Origin: Oscillochloris sp. | GTDB lineage: Bacteria; Chloroflexota; Chloroflexia; Chloroflexales; Chloroflexaceae | Direction of reading: 5' to 3' | Assembly (NCBI GenBank): GCA_012032775.1 | Contig: JAAUQO010000001.1 | Location: 1-64,000 of the forward strand | Length of the DNA: 64,000 bases | Part shown: in pieces, positions 1-9,028 of the stretch | Layout of the letters: every line of letters begins with the position of its first letter | How positions within the stretch are numbered: position 1 is the first letter of the stretch | The notes under the pieces: model-generated | Told to the model about the DNA's origin: nothing | The model's input: the letters and a program-made list of their open reading frames with translations, nothing else | The model's database searches: none | Program-made: the position numbers and the translations under genes

Positions 1-468
1 CCTGGCTCGCGAACGGCACAAGCCCTACCTGCGCTTAAATGTGCCGAAACGCCATGTCATCAATCAGGTGCTCAGGTACGCGGCGCCGGCGAATGGAGCG
101 CCTACGCATGGCAGGTACGCATCCTTGATCCGGTGGCGTTGCTGCATAAACTTGGGCCGCTATTCGAGCAGCGCATCGCCGCAAGCCCCTTCGCCACACT
201 CACCCGCGATCTGATCATCAACCTCTACCGCCAGAAGATCAAACTCGCATTCACCTCAGGCCAACTCCGCAGCGTCGAAACCTTCAGCGGCGACGCGCCG
301 AATGATCTGCAACTACCGCCCGATATGCTCGCGCCGCTCGTCTTCGGTTGGCGAACAGTTCAGGAGATTCGCCACCTGCACCCCGACGCCTACGCCGTCA
401 ACCATGCGCACCTGCTGATCGACACGCTTTTTCCGCCGCTTGAGGCATTTTTGTACACCGTGTATTAA
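1..468 (+). CDS. GNAT-family acetyltransferase, C-terminal part (cut by window edge, frameshifted)
   Basis: This is the 3' end of a gene entering from the left. The last 125 residues, including YAWQVRILDP and a Leu-rich segment ending in FLYTVY, resemble the C-terminal sterol-carrier-like half found in some Chloroflexota GNAT acetyltransferases. The first 25 or so codons read sensibly in another frame (LARERHKPYLRLNVPKR), so a one-base loss probably lies near 80-105. The catalytic acetyl-CoA-binding N-terminus lies outside the window, so the family call rests on the tail alone. The gene ends 18 bases before the next start and may be co-transcribed with it. Confidence 0.45.
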   Translation, partial: PGSRTAQALPALKCAETPCHQSGAQVRGAGEWSAYAWQVRILDPVALLHKLGPLFEQRIAASPFATLTRDLIINLYRQKIKLAFTSGQLRSVETFSGDAPNDLQLPPDMLAPLVFGWRTVQEIRHLHPDAYAVNHAHLLIDTLFPPLEAFLYTVY

Positions 469-486
469 ACTGCAAAGGAGTGCTTG

Positions 487-1245
487 ATGGCTGCCAGCCG
501 TCGTACCGGTGCAACACAGCGCAGTGCGATTGCGCCGGAAACACTCACCGAATTGAACGCAGGCAGGTTGGAGACGGCCACATTGGCCGAGGGATTGGCG
601 ATCGATTTCGCGCAGTTGTTGCATGCTGTGGCGCCTGAGGCAAGCGCCGAGGCCCTGGACATGCATGGCGGCGTAACGCAGCGGATGGCGGAAAGCGGGC
701 GATTGCTGTTGGCGCATTACGGTTCGAGCGGGATCGCGCGCTTCGCCACACACAATGCCGATACCGTCCGGGGCTGGGCTGCCTACATGATCGCGGCTAT
801 GCCCGACATAAGCCTTGATCAACGGCTTATGTTGATCCGCCCACTGGCCGACGATCCCCATTTTGCGGTGCGTGAATGGGCCTGGCTGGCGCTCCGTCCG
901 CATCTCGCCGCCGATATCGGCGCCGCAATCGACAAACTTGTAGCGTGGACAACGGACTCAGCGCCGAACCTGCGACGCTTCGCCGTCGAAAGCACCCGTC
1001 CGCGCGGGGTCTGGTGCGTGCATATCGGCACGCTCAAGCAGCAACCGCACCTCGGGCTACCGCTGCTGACGCCGTTGCGGGCCGATCCAAGCCGCTATGT
1101 GCAAGATTCGGTGGCTAACTGGCTCAACGATGCCGCCAAATCACAGCCGGCCTGGGTGCGCAGCCTTTGTGATGCATGGCAAGCCACAAGCGACGCCGCC
1201 GCCACAAAGCGCATCTGCGCCCGCGCCTTGCGCAGCCTCAAATAA
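487..1245 (+). CDS. DNA alkylation repair protein (AlkC/AlkD-like HEAT-repeat protein)
   Basis: The 252-residue protein is a solenoid of helical pairs. Segments such as DPHFAVREWAWLALRPHL, LRRFAVESTRPRGVWC and YVQDSVANWLNDAAK are typical of the AlkC-type DNA alkylation repair family, whose members remove bulky N3- or N7-alkyl purines without base flipping. ATG at 487 is chosen because AAAGGAG lies just upstream; an in-frame TTG at 484 is less likely. It acts in the cytoplasm on DNA. Its substrate cannot be read from sequence, and the function is assigned by family resemblance. Confidence 0.75.
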   Translation: MAASRRTGATQRSAIAPETLTELNAGRLETATLAEGLAIDFAQLLHAVAPEASAEALDMHGGVTQRMAESGRLLLAHYGSSGIARFATHNADTVRGWAAYMIAAMPDISLDQRLMLIRPLADDPHFAVREWAWLALRPHLAADIGAAIDKLVAWTTDSAPNLRRFAVESTRPRGVWCVHIGTLKQQPHLGLPLLTPLRADPSRYVQDSVANWLNDAAKSQPAWVRSLCDAWQATSDAAATKRICARALRSLK

Positions 1246-1283
1246 TCGCGGTGGGAGCTTCACGACCCACCGCGAGCACTGAA

Positions 1284-2153
1284 TTATCGAATGCTCTGAG
1301 CTGAAATTGTGGCCGAGGTTTGCGGCGCTTCAAACGGCAGCGCCCTGATGATCACCCGCTGCTTGAACTTGTCGGGGCCGGTAGCAGGCCAGCAGGTAAC
1401 AAGCGTTACCATCTCGCTGTCGCTCGGCGCGATGAACTGCGCATTGGCGGCGCGCTGTTCGGGCGGCGCGCCCTCCTCATCGACAATATGACGCTCGGTA
1501 ACGACATAGCGATACTGTTGGCCCTCGCTGTAGATCGTCACCGGATCACCGGGAAGTACGTAGTAGAGATCGCGGAAAACCTGACCATAGCCGCCGACGT
1601 GTCCGGCCATCACAATATTGCCGCCGTCGCCGGGATTAGCGGTGCCGTAATGATGCCCAACCGCATATTCGGCCACATCCCAGACCGCCACTTCCTGGCC
1701 GTTGAGCAACTCGCTACTCCAGCCAACCTCAACCACTTTCGCATCCAGAGCGATACTGGGCAACGTGATCCGCGCGATCTTCGAGGCCGGCGCGGCAGCC
1801 GAGCGAGCGGGAGGAGCCGAGGCAATCTGGCCGTTGTTGAGCGCAGGCGGCTGAAACACCGACATCACCTCGGCGATCGGGCCGGCTTCCACTGCGCCGA
1901 ATTGAATCAGCCCCGAAACATCGGGCTGCGCCATGCTGCCTTCAACGGCGCGCGGTAATTCTAAATCGTTATCACCCCGCGCCGCCTCACGCATATAATT
2001 GATCTGTACGTATAATCCACCGACAAACAACAGCAGATACACGCCCACCAGCAACAACAAATTCCCGAGCGTCCAGACAACTCGCCGACGCATCGTAAGC
2101 CGGCGTGCAGCCGGTAAAATGTTTGCCAAATCTGAGTGTGTTTGCGTCGCCAT
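1284..2153 (-). CDS. Sortase family protein (class D/E-like)
   Basis: The 289-residue protein has an N-terminal membrane anchor (about residues 19-42), a low-complexity linker rich in Pro and Ala (about 75-110), and a C-terminal sortase domain. The catalytic residues are visible: His185 in MAGHVGG, Cys254 in TLVTC and Arg266 in KFKQR. Sortases cleave a C-terminal sorting motif and join the protein to a surface amine, or act as housekeeping transpeptidases. No sorting-signal substrate is next to it; the large adhesin at 53.3-57.9 kb has no obvious LPxTG tail. The start at 2153 removes a long in-frame 5' extension that runs through the promoter. Confidence 0.85.
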   Translation of the reverse strand: MATQTHSDLANILPAARRLTMRRRVVWTLGNLLLLVGVYLLLFVGGLYVQINYMREAARGDNDLELPRAVEGSMAQPDVSGLIQFGAVEAGPIAEVMSVFQPPALNNGQIASAPPARSAAAPASKIARITLPSIALDAKVVEVGWSSELLNGQEVAVWDVAEYAVGHHYGTANPGDGGNIVMAGHVGGYGQVFRDLYYVLPGDPVTIYSEGQQYRYVVTERHIVDEEGAPPEQRAANAQFIAPSDSEMVTLVTCWPATGPDKFKQRVIIRALPFEAPQTSATISAQSIR

Positions 2154-2195
2154 ACTCTGTAAATACACCATCTTTGCTGCTACTACTCCCCTTTG

Positions 2196-2201
2196 AGTAT
2201 A
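2196..2201 (-). promoter_or_regulatory. Extended -10 element for the sortase gene
   Basis: Reading on the minus strand, TGTTATACT is an extended -10 hexamer (TG, one base, TATACT) about 43 bases upstream of the sortase ATG. The -35 is weak. The site is inferred from consensus only. Confidence 0.35.
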
Positions 2202-2348
2202 ACATGGCCGCATTGCCGAACGAAAGAGGAAACGCCGTTGCCACCAGGGCGGAGGCAGCAGCCGCATTTCGCAGTTGCCGTCACGGTTGGGGCGAGTGTT
2301 ACAATAGCTGAACTTCGGATTTCGCTTGCATATGCTAGGAGCAAGGCA

Positions 2349-3376
2349 ATGATGCCTGAACTCACCCCGGATCTGGCAGCGCGTCTGGCGAGCATCGCCC
2401 TGGATGGGTGACGCGGGCCTACCCCTATAGCCCCGGCCATGTGCTGATGGACGCCACCGATATTCGCCATCCTCGCAGCTTGCACCCGGCATTCTACGGC
2501 TGCTTCGACTGGCATTCGGCGGTTCACAGCCACTGGCTGCTGCTGCGGCTGCTCCAGCAGCAACCGGATCTCGCTCAGGCCGACCGCATCCGCCGGACGC
2601 TTAACATGCACCTGACGGTGGAAAACCTTCAGATCGAGGCGGCCTACTTTCGCGAACCCGGCCGGCGCAACTTCGAGCGACCCTACGGCTGGGCCTGGCT
2701 GCTCAAGCTGGCCGCTGAACTCCACACATGGGACGATCGCGACGGCGCGCGCTGGTCGGCGGCAATCCAGCCCTTGGCGGAACAGATTGTCGAGCTGTAT
2801 CTCCGATTCCTGCCGCGCCTGACCTACCCGATCCGGAGTGGAGTCCACAGCAATACGGCTTTTGGACTGATCTTGGGGCTGGATTACGCTGCTACGATCG
2901 GGGATGAGCCGTTACGCAGGTTGATCATCAGTCGCGCCAAAGATTATTATGTAAACGACAAGCATTGTCCGGCAAGCTGGGAGCCGAGTGGCGGCGACTT
3001 TTTCTCGCCCTGTCTGATCGAAGCCGATCTGATGCGGCGTGTGCTGGCGCCGGCCGCATTCAGCGACTGGCTGGCGGCATTCCTGCCGGAGTTGGCGCAA
3101 GGGGCGCCGCCGGAGTTACTGAACCCGGCCCAGGTGAGCGACCGCAGCGACGGGCAGATTGTGCATCTGGACGGACTCAATCTGAGCCGGGCCTGGTGTA
3201 TGTGGGGCATAGCCGGCATACTTACCTCGGCCGATCAACGTCGGGCGGTGCTGTTGGAATCCGCCACGCGCCACGCAATCGCCGGTATGAGCGGAGTTGG
3301 TAGCGGCGATTACATGGGCGATCACTGGTTGGGCAGCTTCGCACTCTACATGCTCGGCTGCGCCAGGCATACCTGA
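2349..3376 (+). CDS. DUF2891 family protein (one frameshift)
   Basis: The protein starts MMPELTPDLAARLASIALDG and continues in the next frame as VTRAYPYSPGHVL. The join needs one extra G in the GGG run at 2406-2408; restoring it gives 342 residues with a single open frame. Conserved blocks include HPAFYGCFDWHSAVHSHW, FERPYGWAWLLKLAAEL and SNTAFGLILGLDYA, which match the uncharacterised DUF2891 family. The fold looks all-alpha and glycosidase-like with several His/Trp/Asp clusters, but no reaction is known to me. The upstream stretch 2154-2348 holds divergent promoters and no gene. Confidence 0.8.
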
Positions 3377-3428
3377 AGAGAATAAGCCGTTTTGGCCGAT
3401 CACGACCATATCAAAATAAGGAACAGCG

Positions 3429-4251
3429 ATGCGAATCTACATTTCGGCGGATATGGAGGGGGTTTCGGGTGTCGTACATAGCGAGCAGACGGCGCCCGGC
3501 GCTCGTGAATACGATCGCGCTTGCAGCCTGATGTTGGGCGAAGTGAACGCGGCGATCGCCGGGGCGTACGAAGGCGGCGCAACCATGGTGCTGGTAAACG
3601 ATTCGCATTGGAACATGCGCAACCTGAACCTGCTGGAACTTGACCCACGAGCCGAATTGATCAGCGGCTCAACCAAGCCGCTCTCGATGATGCAGGATAT
3701 CGACACCGGTTTCGACGGCGCATGCTTTGTCGGGTACCACGCCCGCGCCGGGACTGCTGCGGCGAGTATCGATCACACCTATACCGGCCAGATCTTCCGG
3801 GTCGAGGTGAACGGGCGCGAGTTGGGCGAGTTGGGATTGAACAGCTTGCTGGCCGGCAGTTTCGCTGTTCCGCCGATCATGGCCACCGGCGATCAACAAC
3901 TGGTAGCCGAAGCCCGCGAACTACTGGGCGAATCGCTGGTGACAGTTCAAGTGAAAACGGCGATCGGTCGCAACGCCGCCCGCTGCCTGAGTGTCGCCGA
4001 GGCCCGCCGGCGCATTCAAGCCGGCGCCCGTGCGGCCGTCGAGCGGCTGGGCAAGCAAGCAGACTCCGCCGCCACTGGTGCCGGAATCACCAAGCACCCT
4101 GGCCGTCACCTTCATGAAGACCGATCAGGCCGAGCAAGCGGCGCTGGTGCCGGGTAGCGAGCGGATCGGGCCGCGTGAAGTACGTTTCAGCCATAACGAC
4201 TATCGCGAAGTGTACCGGGCCTGGCGCGCACTGCAAAAACTGGGCGCATAG
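3429..4251 (+). CDS. M55-family D-aminopeptidase (DppA-like), one frameshift
   Basis: The N-terminus MRIYISADMEGVSGV with Asp and Glu metal ligands, VNDSHWNMRN and VGYHARAGT are hallmarks of the M55 zinc D-aminopeptidases related to Bacillus DppA, which release D-Ala from short D-peptides. The frame ends early at 4157, but the expected C-terminus (LAVTFMKTDQAEQAA to YREVYRAWRALQ) continues one frame over. The change of frame lies near 4050-4065, where CAAG is repeated, and corresponds to one extra base. The corrected length is about 273 residues, normal for the family. ATG is preceded by AAGGAACAGCG. Confidence 0.85.
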
Positions 4252-4319
4252 GTGAAAGGGCGGCGTATACGCCTACCCACCAGGAAACCCGCGTAACGTG
4301 AGATAGGGGGCGAGAGAGC

Positions 4320-4697
4320 TTATTCCTGGCTAAAGCCGTCGCCGTTTTGAATGAACTCCAGGCGATTACCGAAGGGATCGGCGGCGTAAAAACGGCGCAC
4401 CCCCGGCAACGTCGTATCAGGCGTGATGTCAACCCCCGCATCACGTACCTGGGATTCCCAGGCAGTCAGATCCGCCACCAGAAATGCCGGATGGGCCTTG
4501 CGAGCCGGGGTAAACGCCTGCTCGACCCCAAGGTGCAAGTGAATGCCGGGGCCGACGAACCAGCACCCGCCACGGGATGCCAGCGGCTCCGGCTTAGCAA
4601 TCTCCGTCAGGCCAAGCAACCCGCCGTAAAACGCCCGCGCCGCATCCTCCTCGCCAGCCGGCATCGCCAGTTGTATATGATCTAGTCCGACCAGCAT
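4320..4697 (-). CDS. Glyoxalase/bleomycin-resistance (VOC) family protein
   Basis: This 125-residue protein starts MLVGLDHIQLAMPAG and has the usual VOC beta-alpha-beta-beta-beta blocks, ending with FYAADPFGNRLEFIQ. Metal-ligand candidates are the His in LDHIQL, the His in IHLHLG and the Glu in RLEFIQ. Members bind small substrates through a metal; the substrate is not predictable. The reading frame stays open upstream into a truncated racemase gene, giving an apparent 263-residue fusion, but an internal ATG at 4697 matches the normal start of the family, so the two are kept apart. Confidence 0.8.
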   Translation of the reverse strand: MLVGLDHIQLAMPAGEEDAARAFYGGLLGLTEIAKPEPLASRGGCWFVGPGIHLHLGVEQAFTPARKAHPAFLVADLTAWESQVRDAGVDITPDTTLPGVRRFYAADPFGNRLEFIQNGDGFSQE

Positions 4698-4745
4698 AGA
4701 CCCCTCGCTCGTACAAATGCAGAATACAGAAACACTGCAATGCCT

Positions 4746-5111
4746 TAAGCCGACGCGACACAAGCCGGCTTGCTTGATCGCGGCCGCCGTCGTATCGGCG
4801 ATATCGATGAACGGCACTGTTGTGGCCGCCCGAATTGCGCCAGACACCTTGTGCATGGTGTTCGTACAGAGCACAACGCATTCGGCGCCGCCGCGCTCCA
4901 GGCTCCCGGCGGCAGCAGCCAGCACCTCGCCCGCCGCGTCCCAATCGCCGTTGTGTTGCATCGCCTCGATCGGTGCGAAATCCACCGAATACAGCAGGCA
5001 TTGCGCCGAATGCAAGCCGCCGAGTCGCGCCTTCACCAACATGTTGATCAGACGGTAGTACTCGGCCGAAGACTCCCAACTCATGCCGCCAATCAGGCCG
5101 ATTGTTCGCAT
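4746..5111 (-). pseudogene. Aspartate/glutamate racemase, N-terminal fragment
   Basis: Starts MRTIGLIGGMSWESSAEYYR, the typical N-terminus of PLP-independent aspartate racemases, and keeps the first catalytic Cys in VLCTNTMHK (about residue 82). Similarity stops after KQAGLCRVGL at residue 122. The second half, including the second catalytic Cys, is absent in all frames. The frame then runs through about 48 bases of spacer containing the word TTCTGCATT and into the glyoxalase gene. This is a real loss of about 110 codons, unlike the one-base frameshifts elsewhere. A two-Cys racemase missing one Cys should not racemise. Confidence 0.75.
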
Positions 5112-5279
5112 TCATGATGCCTTTCACGATGAACTGGGGCGCCGCAGACGCTCCTCGTGCATCATCGCCGCCCTTGCGCAAATTGTAGTACATCTGCGCA
5201 CGGCTTCCTATAGACAATCGTTTTTCATTGCTTTATGCTCAACCCACCGCGACGAATCAGTAACAACCCGAGGTGGATG

Positions 5280-6773
5280 ATGACAACCGCTCAAACCCCG
5301 GCGCTCACGATTCCCGGCCCACCGGCTCAACTTGGCGGCTACCTCAACCTGATCAAGATGGTGCGTGACCCGATCGGCGAGATGGGCCGGCTCTTCAGCA
5401 CATTCGGCCCGCTGGTGAATATGGCCCACGGCGCCAAAGTGCGCTTCTTGTCATCGTATCCGCGCACCGAAGGCGTGGTGTTTGTACGTGGCCCCGAATT
5501 GCTGCGGCAGATCGCCACCAAGAGCGACATTTACCACCGCTATCACCTGCTTGGCCCGCTCGCACCCGGCAACCATGCAACCCGCCGTCAGGAGCCGTTG
5601 CGCTACTTCGCCGCCGGGCTGTTCGATATGAACGAGGGCGAACACCGCCGCGCCCGTCGCCTGATGCTGCCGGCCTTCCATCGCAAACGCGTCGAGAACT
5701 ACCGCGACCGCATGATCGCGCTCACACAGCAGTTGGCCGCCGGTTGGGCGCCCGGCGCCACAGTTGATCTGCACCATGCCATGACCGAATTGACCATGCA
5801 GATCGTCACCAGTTGTTTGTTTGGGGTTGATCCACACAGCAGCGGCGAGCAGATCGGCCGCACGATTCAGCACGCGATGGATGTAGGCTTCAACCCGGCA
5901 ACCCTGATGGTGCGCTACGATTGGCCCGGCACAAGCTACAGCCGTTTCCTTGATATTGTCGGGCAGATCGAGGATGCGATGCGCCGGATTATCTACGAGA
6001 AGCGGCTCGGCAACAGCGCCGGCGATGATGTATTATCGATGTTGATGCAGGCCCGCGACGAAGAAGACGGCTCGATGCTCAGTGAGCATGATCTGCTTGG
6101 CCACGCCGAATTGCTGTTTATCGCCGGCCATGAGACAAGCTCGAATGCACTGTCCTTCACGCTGTTGCTGCTCTCACAGCACCCCGACATCTGCGCCGAC
6201 CTCGTCGATGAACTAACAGGTGTCCTCGGCGCTGATCCACCAACCGTCGAACAACTGCGCGAATTGCCGCTGCTTGATCGGGTGATCAAAGAGAGCATGC
6301 GCGTGCTGCCGCCGGTGCCCTGGAATAGCCGAATCGCCGTCGCCGAGGATGAGCTCGCCGGCCAAAAAATCCTTCCGGCCACCGAAATCCTGATGAGCAT
6401 CTATCACACCCATCATCTCGCCGAGATCTACCCCGATCCCGAGCGCTTCGACCCAACCCGCTGGGAGCAGCACGATTATGGTATTTTCGAATACAACCCC
6501 TTCAGCGGCGGCCCGCGCATGTGTATTGGCGCAAGTTTCGCCACCATGGAGATCAAACTGGTGCTGGCCACATTGCTGCAACGCTTCCGCTTTGAATTGG
6601 TTGAGGGCGCCACCGTCAATCGCTTTGTCGGCCCGACCATGAGCCTGCGGCCGGGCTTGCCGATGCGGGTGATGCCGCAGGATCGCCAGTTCCAACGCGG
6701 CGCCGGCAATCTGCGCGGCAACCTGCGTGAGATGGTGCATTTCCCCGCATCCACGAGCGGCCGGCGCCATTAA
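5280..6773 (+). CDS. Cytochrome P450
   Basis: The 497-residue haem monooxygenase has the full set of P450 signatures: the I-helix AGHETSS (oxygen activation), the K-helix ESMR (ExxR) and the haem loop FSGGPRMCIGA with the thiolate Cys415. Length and lack of a membrane anchor fit a soluble bacterial class I enzyme that needs separate ferredoxin partners; none is encoded nearby. ATG at 5277 or 5280 follows GAGGTGG; 5280 gives better spacing. A possible promoter is TAGACA-N16-TATGCT at 5212-5239. The substrate is unknown; similarity is to the CYP102/CYP110-like soluble group by general appearance only. Confidence 0.93.
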   Translation: MTTAQTPALTIPGPPAQLGGYLNLIKMVRDPIGEMGRLFSTFGPLVNMAHGAKVRFLSSYPRTEGVVFVRGPELLRQIATKSDIYHRYHLLGPLAPGNHATRRQEPLRYFAAGLFDMNEGEHRRARRLMLPAFHRKRVENYRDRMIALTQQLAAGWAPGATVDLHHAMTELTMQIVTSCLFGVDPHSSGEQIGRTIQHAMDVGFNPATLMVRYDWPGTSYSRFLDIVGQIEDAMRRIIYEKRLGNSAGDDVLSMLMQARDEEDGSMLSEHDLLGHAELLFIAGHETSSNALSFTLLLLSQHPDICADLVDELTGVLGADPPTVEQLRELPLLDRVIKESMRVLPPVPWNSRIAVAEDELAGQKILPATEILMSIYHTHHLAEIYPDPERFDPTRWEQHDYGIFEYNPFSGGPRMCIGASFATMEIKLVLATLLQRFRFELVEGATVNRFVGPTMSLRPGLPMRVMPQDRQFQRGAGNLRGNLREMVHFPASTSGRRH

Positions 6774-6818
6774 ACCATGTGCCTGCAATTCCTGCTGTCA
6801 AACCGCATGGCAGTGCGT

Positions 6819-6890
6819 CAGACATCAAGTGTCACGTATCAGGCATCAAGCGTCAGGCGTCACACATCAGGCATCAGGCATCACGCATCG
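6819..6890. repeat. Iterated short words of the CATCAGG type
   Basis: The 107-base gap after the P450 gene consists of degenerate direct repeats of CATCAGG and GTCACG words. Similar runs occur at 16288-16305 and 44780-44810. No gene or clear terminator is seen. Confidence 0.7.
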
Positions 6891-7630
6891 TGCTGAAGCC
6901 TCTGGGCCATCCCGGCCCCCAGCAATTCGCCCCAACGGGCATAGCCGGCCGGGCCGGGATGAAAACGATCGGCGCAGAACTGGTCGGGCGTGACCGGGAT
7001 CGTAATCGGCAGATGCACAACAGCGGCCAGTTTTGGGGCAAGATCGGCTGCCGCCGCATCCAGCAAGCGCGCACGCAGGCCAAGCACCGCCCGCAGCGGC
7101 TGCGGCAACGCAGGAAAGCGCGCCAGCGGCGGCACAGCGGCGAGAAACACCCGCGCCGGCCCGACCCGCTCGCGCAACGCGGCAACCAGCGCCCTAAGAT
7201 CAGCGACCCAGCGCTCGGGGGAGCGCAATTTCAGGCTGTCGTTGACACCCAATGCCAGCAACGCAACATCGACTGGTTCAGGCGGCAGATTCGGCACCAG
7301 AATGCGGCGCGTGCTTGATGCCGTCATCCCGATCCGGCCCTCGGCGCGCCAACGCACCGCTCGCCCAAGCTGCACCGCCAGCGCCTCGGCCGTCCGCCCG
7401 GCCAGACCATCGGCGTGTGTAGCTGCGCCGACACCGGCCACAGTGGATTCGCCGAGAATCAGGAAATGCAACGGCGGGCCGGAAGCATCAACCAGGCCCG
7501 CCGACGGGCCGGCGGCGCCAGGCAATTGCGGCGTGTTCCGGCGCACCATGCGCCCCTGGTAGAGCAATAACGGCCCTAACGCCAGCGATGCATTCGATGC
7601 GAGCCGCAAGCCAAATCTTCCCTGCGCCAT
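6881..7630 (-). CDS. SGNH/GDSL-family hydrolase
   Basis: A 249-residue esterase-like protein. Block I is LILGESTVAG with the nucleophilic Ser, block III is ALGVND with the oxyanion Asn, and block V is DRFHPGPAGYARW with the catalytic Asp and His. This order defines the SGNH fold used by acyl-ester hydrolases and acetylxylan-type esterases. The start MAQGRFGLRL at 7630 is preferred. The longer frame runs upstream through a GAACCGA repeat and has no family resemblance. The hydrophobic segment SNASLALGPLLLYQG near the N-terminus may be a short membrane anchor or signal segment. The substrate is unknown. Confidence 0.85.
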   Translation of the reverse strand: MAQGRFGLRLASNASLALGPLLLYQGRMVRRNTPQLPGAAGPSAGLVDASGPPLHFLILGESTVAGVGAATHADGLAGRTAEALAVQLGRAVRWRAEGRIGMTASSTRRILVPNLPPEPVDVALLALGVNDSLKLRSPERWVADLRALVAALRERVGPARVFLAAVPPLARFPALPQPLRAVLGLRARLLDAAAADLAPKLAAVVHLPITIPVTPDQFCADRFHPGPAGYARWGELLGAGMAQRLQHDA

Positions 7631-7671
7631 CAATCCTGCCTTGCTATAGCACAATGCCTGAGGTGAAAATA

Positions 7672-7692
7672 GAACCGAGAACCGAGAACCGT
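7672..7692. repeat. Three GAACCGA words in tandem
   Basis: GAACCGA is repeated three times with the last copy imperfect. The same word occurs inverted at 29091-29116. This lies in the gap between the hydrolase and peptidase genes, which holds no other recognisable feature. Confidence 0.6.
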
Positions 7693-7824
7693 AACGGCCG
7701 CTTTTCATCGTGGTGTTGTGCGCCATGCGCATGACCGTCTGATGCGTGATTCCTGACCGCGCTGCCGCGCGGCTCACCAGTCCGGTATGCGCTCCCGGAT
7801 CAGGCTCACGCGTTGTGCTCACCG

Positions 7825-8901
7825 CTATAATTCGCGTAACTGCGCCGGCGGCAACGCCTCGACCGTGTGGCCGGCATAGCCGCTAGTGGTGGTCGCCATA
7901 CAAAGCGCATTATAGATCGCTTCTTCCGTAGCCTCGATCGCCGCCAGGAACAACGGCGAGATCAGCGCATTCGGCAGGTCGGCAATCGAGGCAAGGGCCG
8001 CCCGGCGCTCGGGCGTACGCCGCACAGCGGGCGCAGTACTGAAGGCGATCACATAATCGCCGGAGCCATCGCTCATCGCCGCGCCGGTACGGGCCAACCC
8101 GGCCAATCCTCGCTGCGCCAGACGGTTCAGATTACGATCGGAGAGCGGCGCATCAGTGGCCAGGATGATGATCACCGAGCCGTCGGCATCACCGCGATCC
8201 AACGGTTCGCGCAGAAAGTAACGCCCAAGGCTACGACCGACCGGCAGGCCGGCGATCTGCAAAACGCCGCCGAAATTGGCCTGCACCAGGGCACCGACCG
8301 TCCAACTGCCAAGTTCATCCGGCAAACGCCGCGAACTGCTGCCGATCCCGCCCTTCCAACCAAAGGCGACAACTCCGGTTCCCGCGCCGACACAACCCTC
8401 GGCGAACGCCCCTTCTTGCGCTGCCGTAATCGCCGCCAACGCATGATCAGTCGTGACGACGCGGGCGCGGATGTCATTCAGATAACCGTCATTACACTCG
8501 CCGACCAACGGGTTCACCGAGCCTACCGCCGCATTGCCCGGTTGGGCCAGGGTGTATGTGATCAGCGCATCGGCGGCTCGCGGCACTGCCAGTGTGTTCG
8601 TGAGCAGGATCGGCGTTTCGATCTCGCCTAACTCGCGCAATTGCGTAGCCCCGGCCAACTTCCCAAAGCCGTTGCCGACCGCAAGCCCGGCCGGCACCCG
8701 TTCCTGAAACAGGTTGCCGCCGTGCGGTAGGATCGCCGTCACACCGGTACGAATCGCCGCGCCCTCCACCAGCGTGAGGTGGCCGACGCGCACCCCGGCC
8801 ACGTCGCTGAGCATGTTCAGCGGGCCTGGTACAATCACCCCCGGCGCAATCCCAAGCTCACGCAGGCGCATGCGTGCCGAGCCAGCAGGCGCTTCACTCA
8901 T
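7825..8901 (-). CDS. P1-family peptidase (S58, DmpA-like aminopeptidase)
   Basis: The 358-residue protein has the S58 Ntn-hydrolase blocks: GPLNMLSDVAGVRVGH, TGVTAILPHGGNLF, FGKLAGATQLRELGEIETP, GAGTGVVAFGWKGGIGSSSR (the autocleavage region) and the C-terminal TEEAIYNALCMATTTSGYAG. The family self-cleaves to alpha and beta chains and removes N-terminal residues or hydrolyses D-amino-acid esters. The start at 8901 is set by GAAGAGG five bases upstream. It is transcribed in the same direction as the SGNH hydrolase with 195 bases between them. Confidence 0.9.
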   Translation of the reverse strand: MSEAPAGSARMRLRELGIAPGVIVPGPLNMLSDVAGVRVGHLTLVEGAAIRTGVTAILPHGGNLFQERVPAGLAVGNGFGKLAGATQLRELGEIETPILLTNTLAVPRAADALITYTLAQPGNAAVGSVNPLVGECNDGYLNDIRARVVTTDHALAAITAAQEGAFAEGCVGAGTGVVAFGWKGGIGSSSRRLPDELGSWTVGALVQANFGGVLQIAGLPVGRSLGRYFLREPLDRGDADGSVIIILATDAPLSDRNLNRLAQRGLAGLARTGAAMSDGSGDYVIAFSTAPAVRRTPERRAALASIADLPNALISPLFLAAIEATEEAIYNALCMATTTSGYAGHTVEALPPAQLREL

Positions 8902-8932
8902 ATAACCTCTTCCTCCAAGCCAAACCAATGCC

Positions 8933-9028
8933 GCCTCCTTTCTCCCGTCTTCTGTCGCTATTGCGCCTCCTTTCTCCCGTCTTCTGGCCCTATTGCGCCT
9001 CCTTTCTCCCGTCTTCTGGCCCTATTCC
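8933..9028. repeat. Three tandem copies of a 32-bp unit
   Basis: The unit begins GCCTCCTTTCTCCCGTCTTC and recurs at 8933, 8965 and 8997 with one or two differences. The third copy overlaps the end of the MerR gene and supplies its stop codon. The pyrimidine-rich strand is the plus strand. Confidence 0.9.

Noticed and set aside
8933-9028. CRISPR array
   Set aside because: The 32-bp units are directly adjacent without unique spacers, and no cas genes are present.
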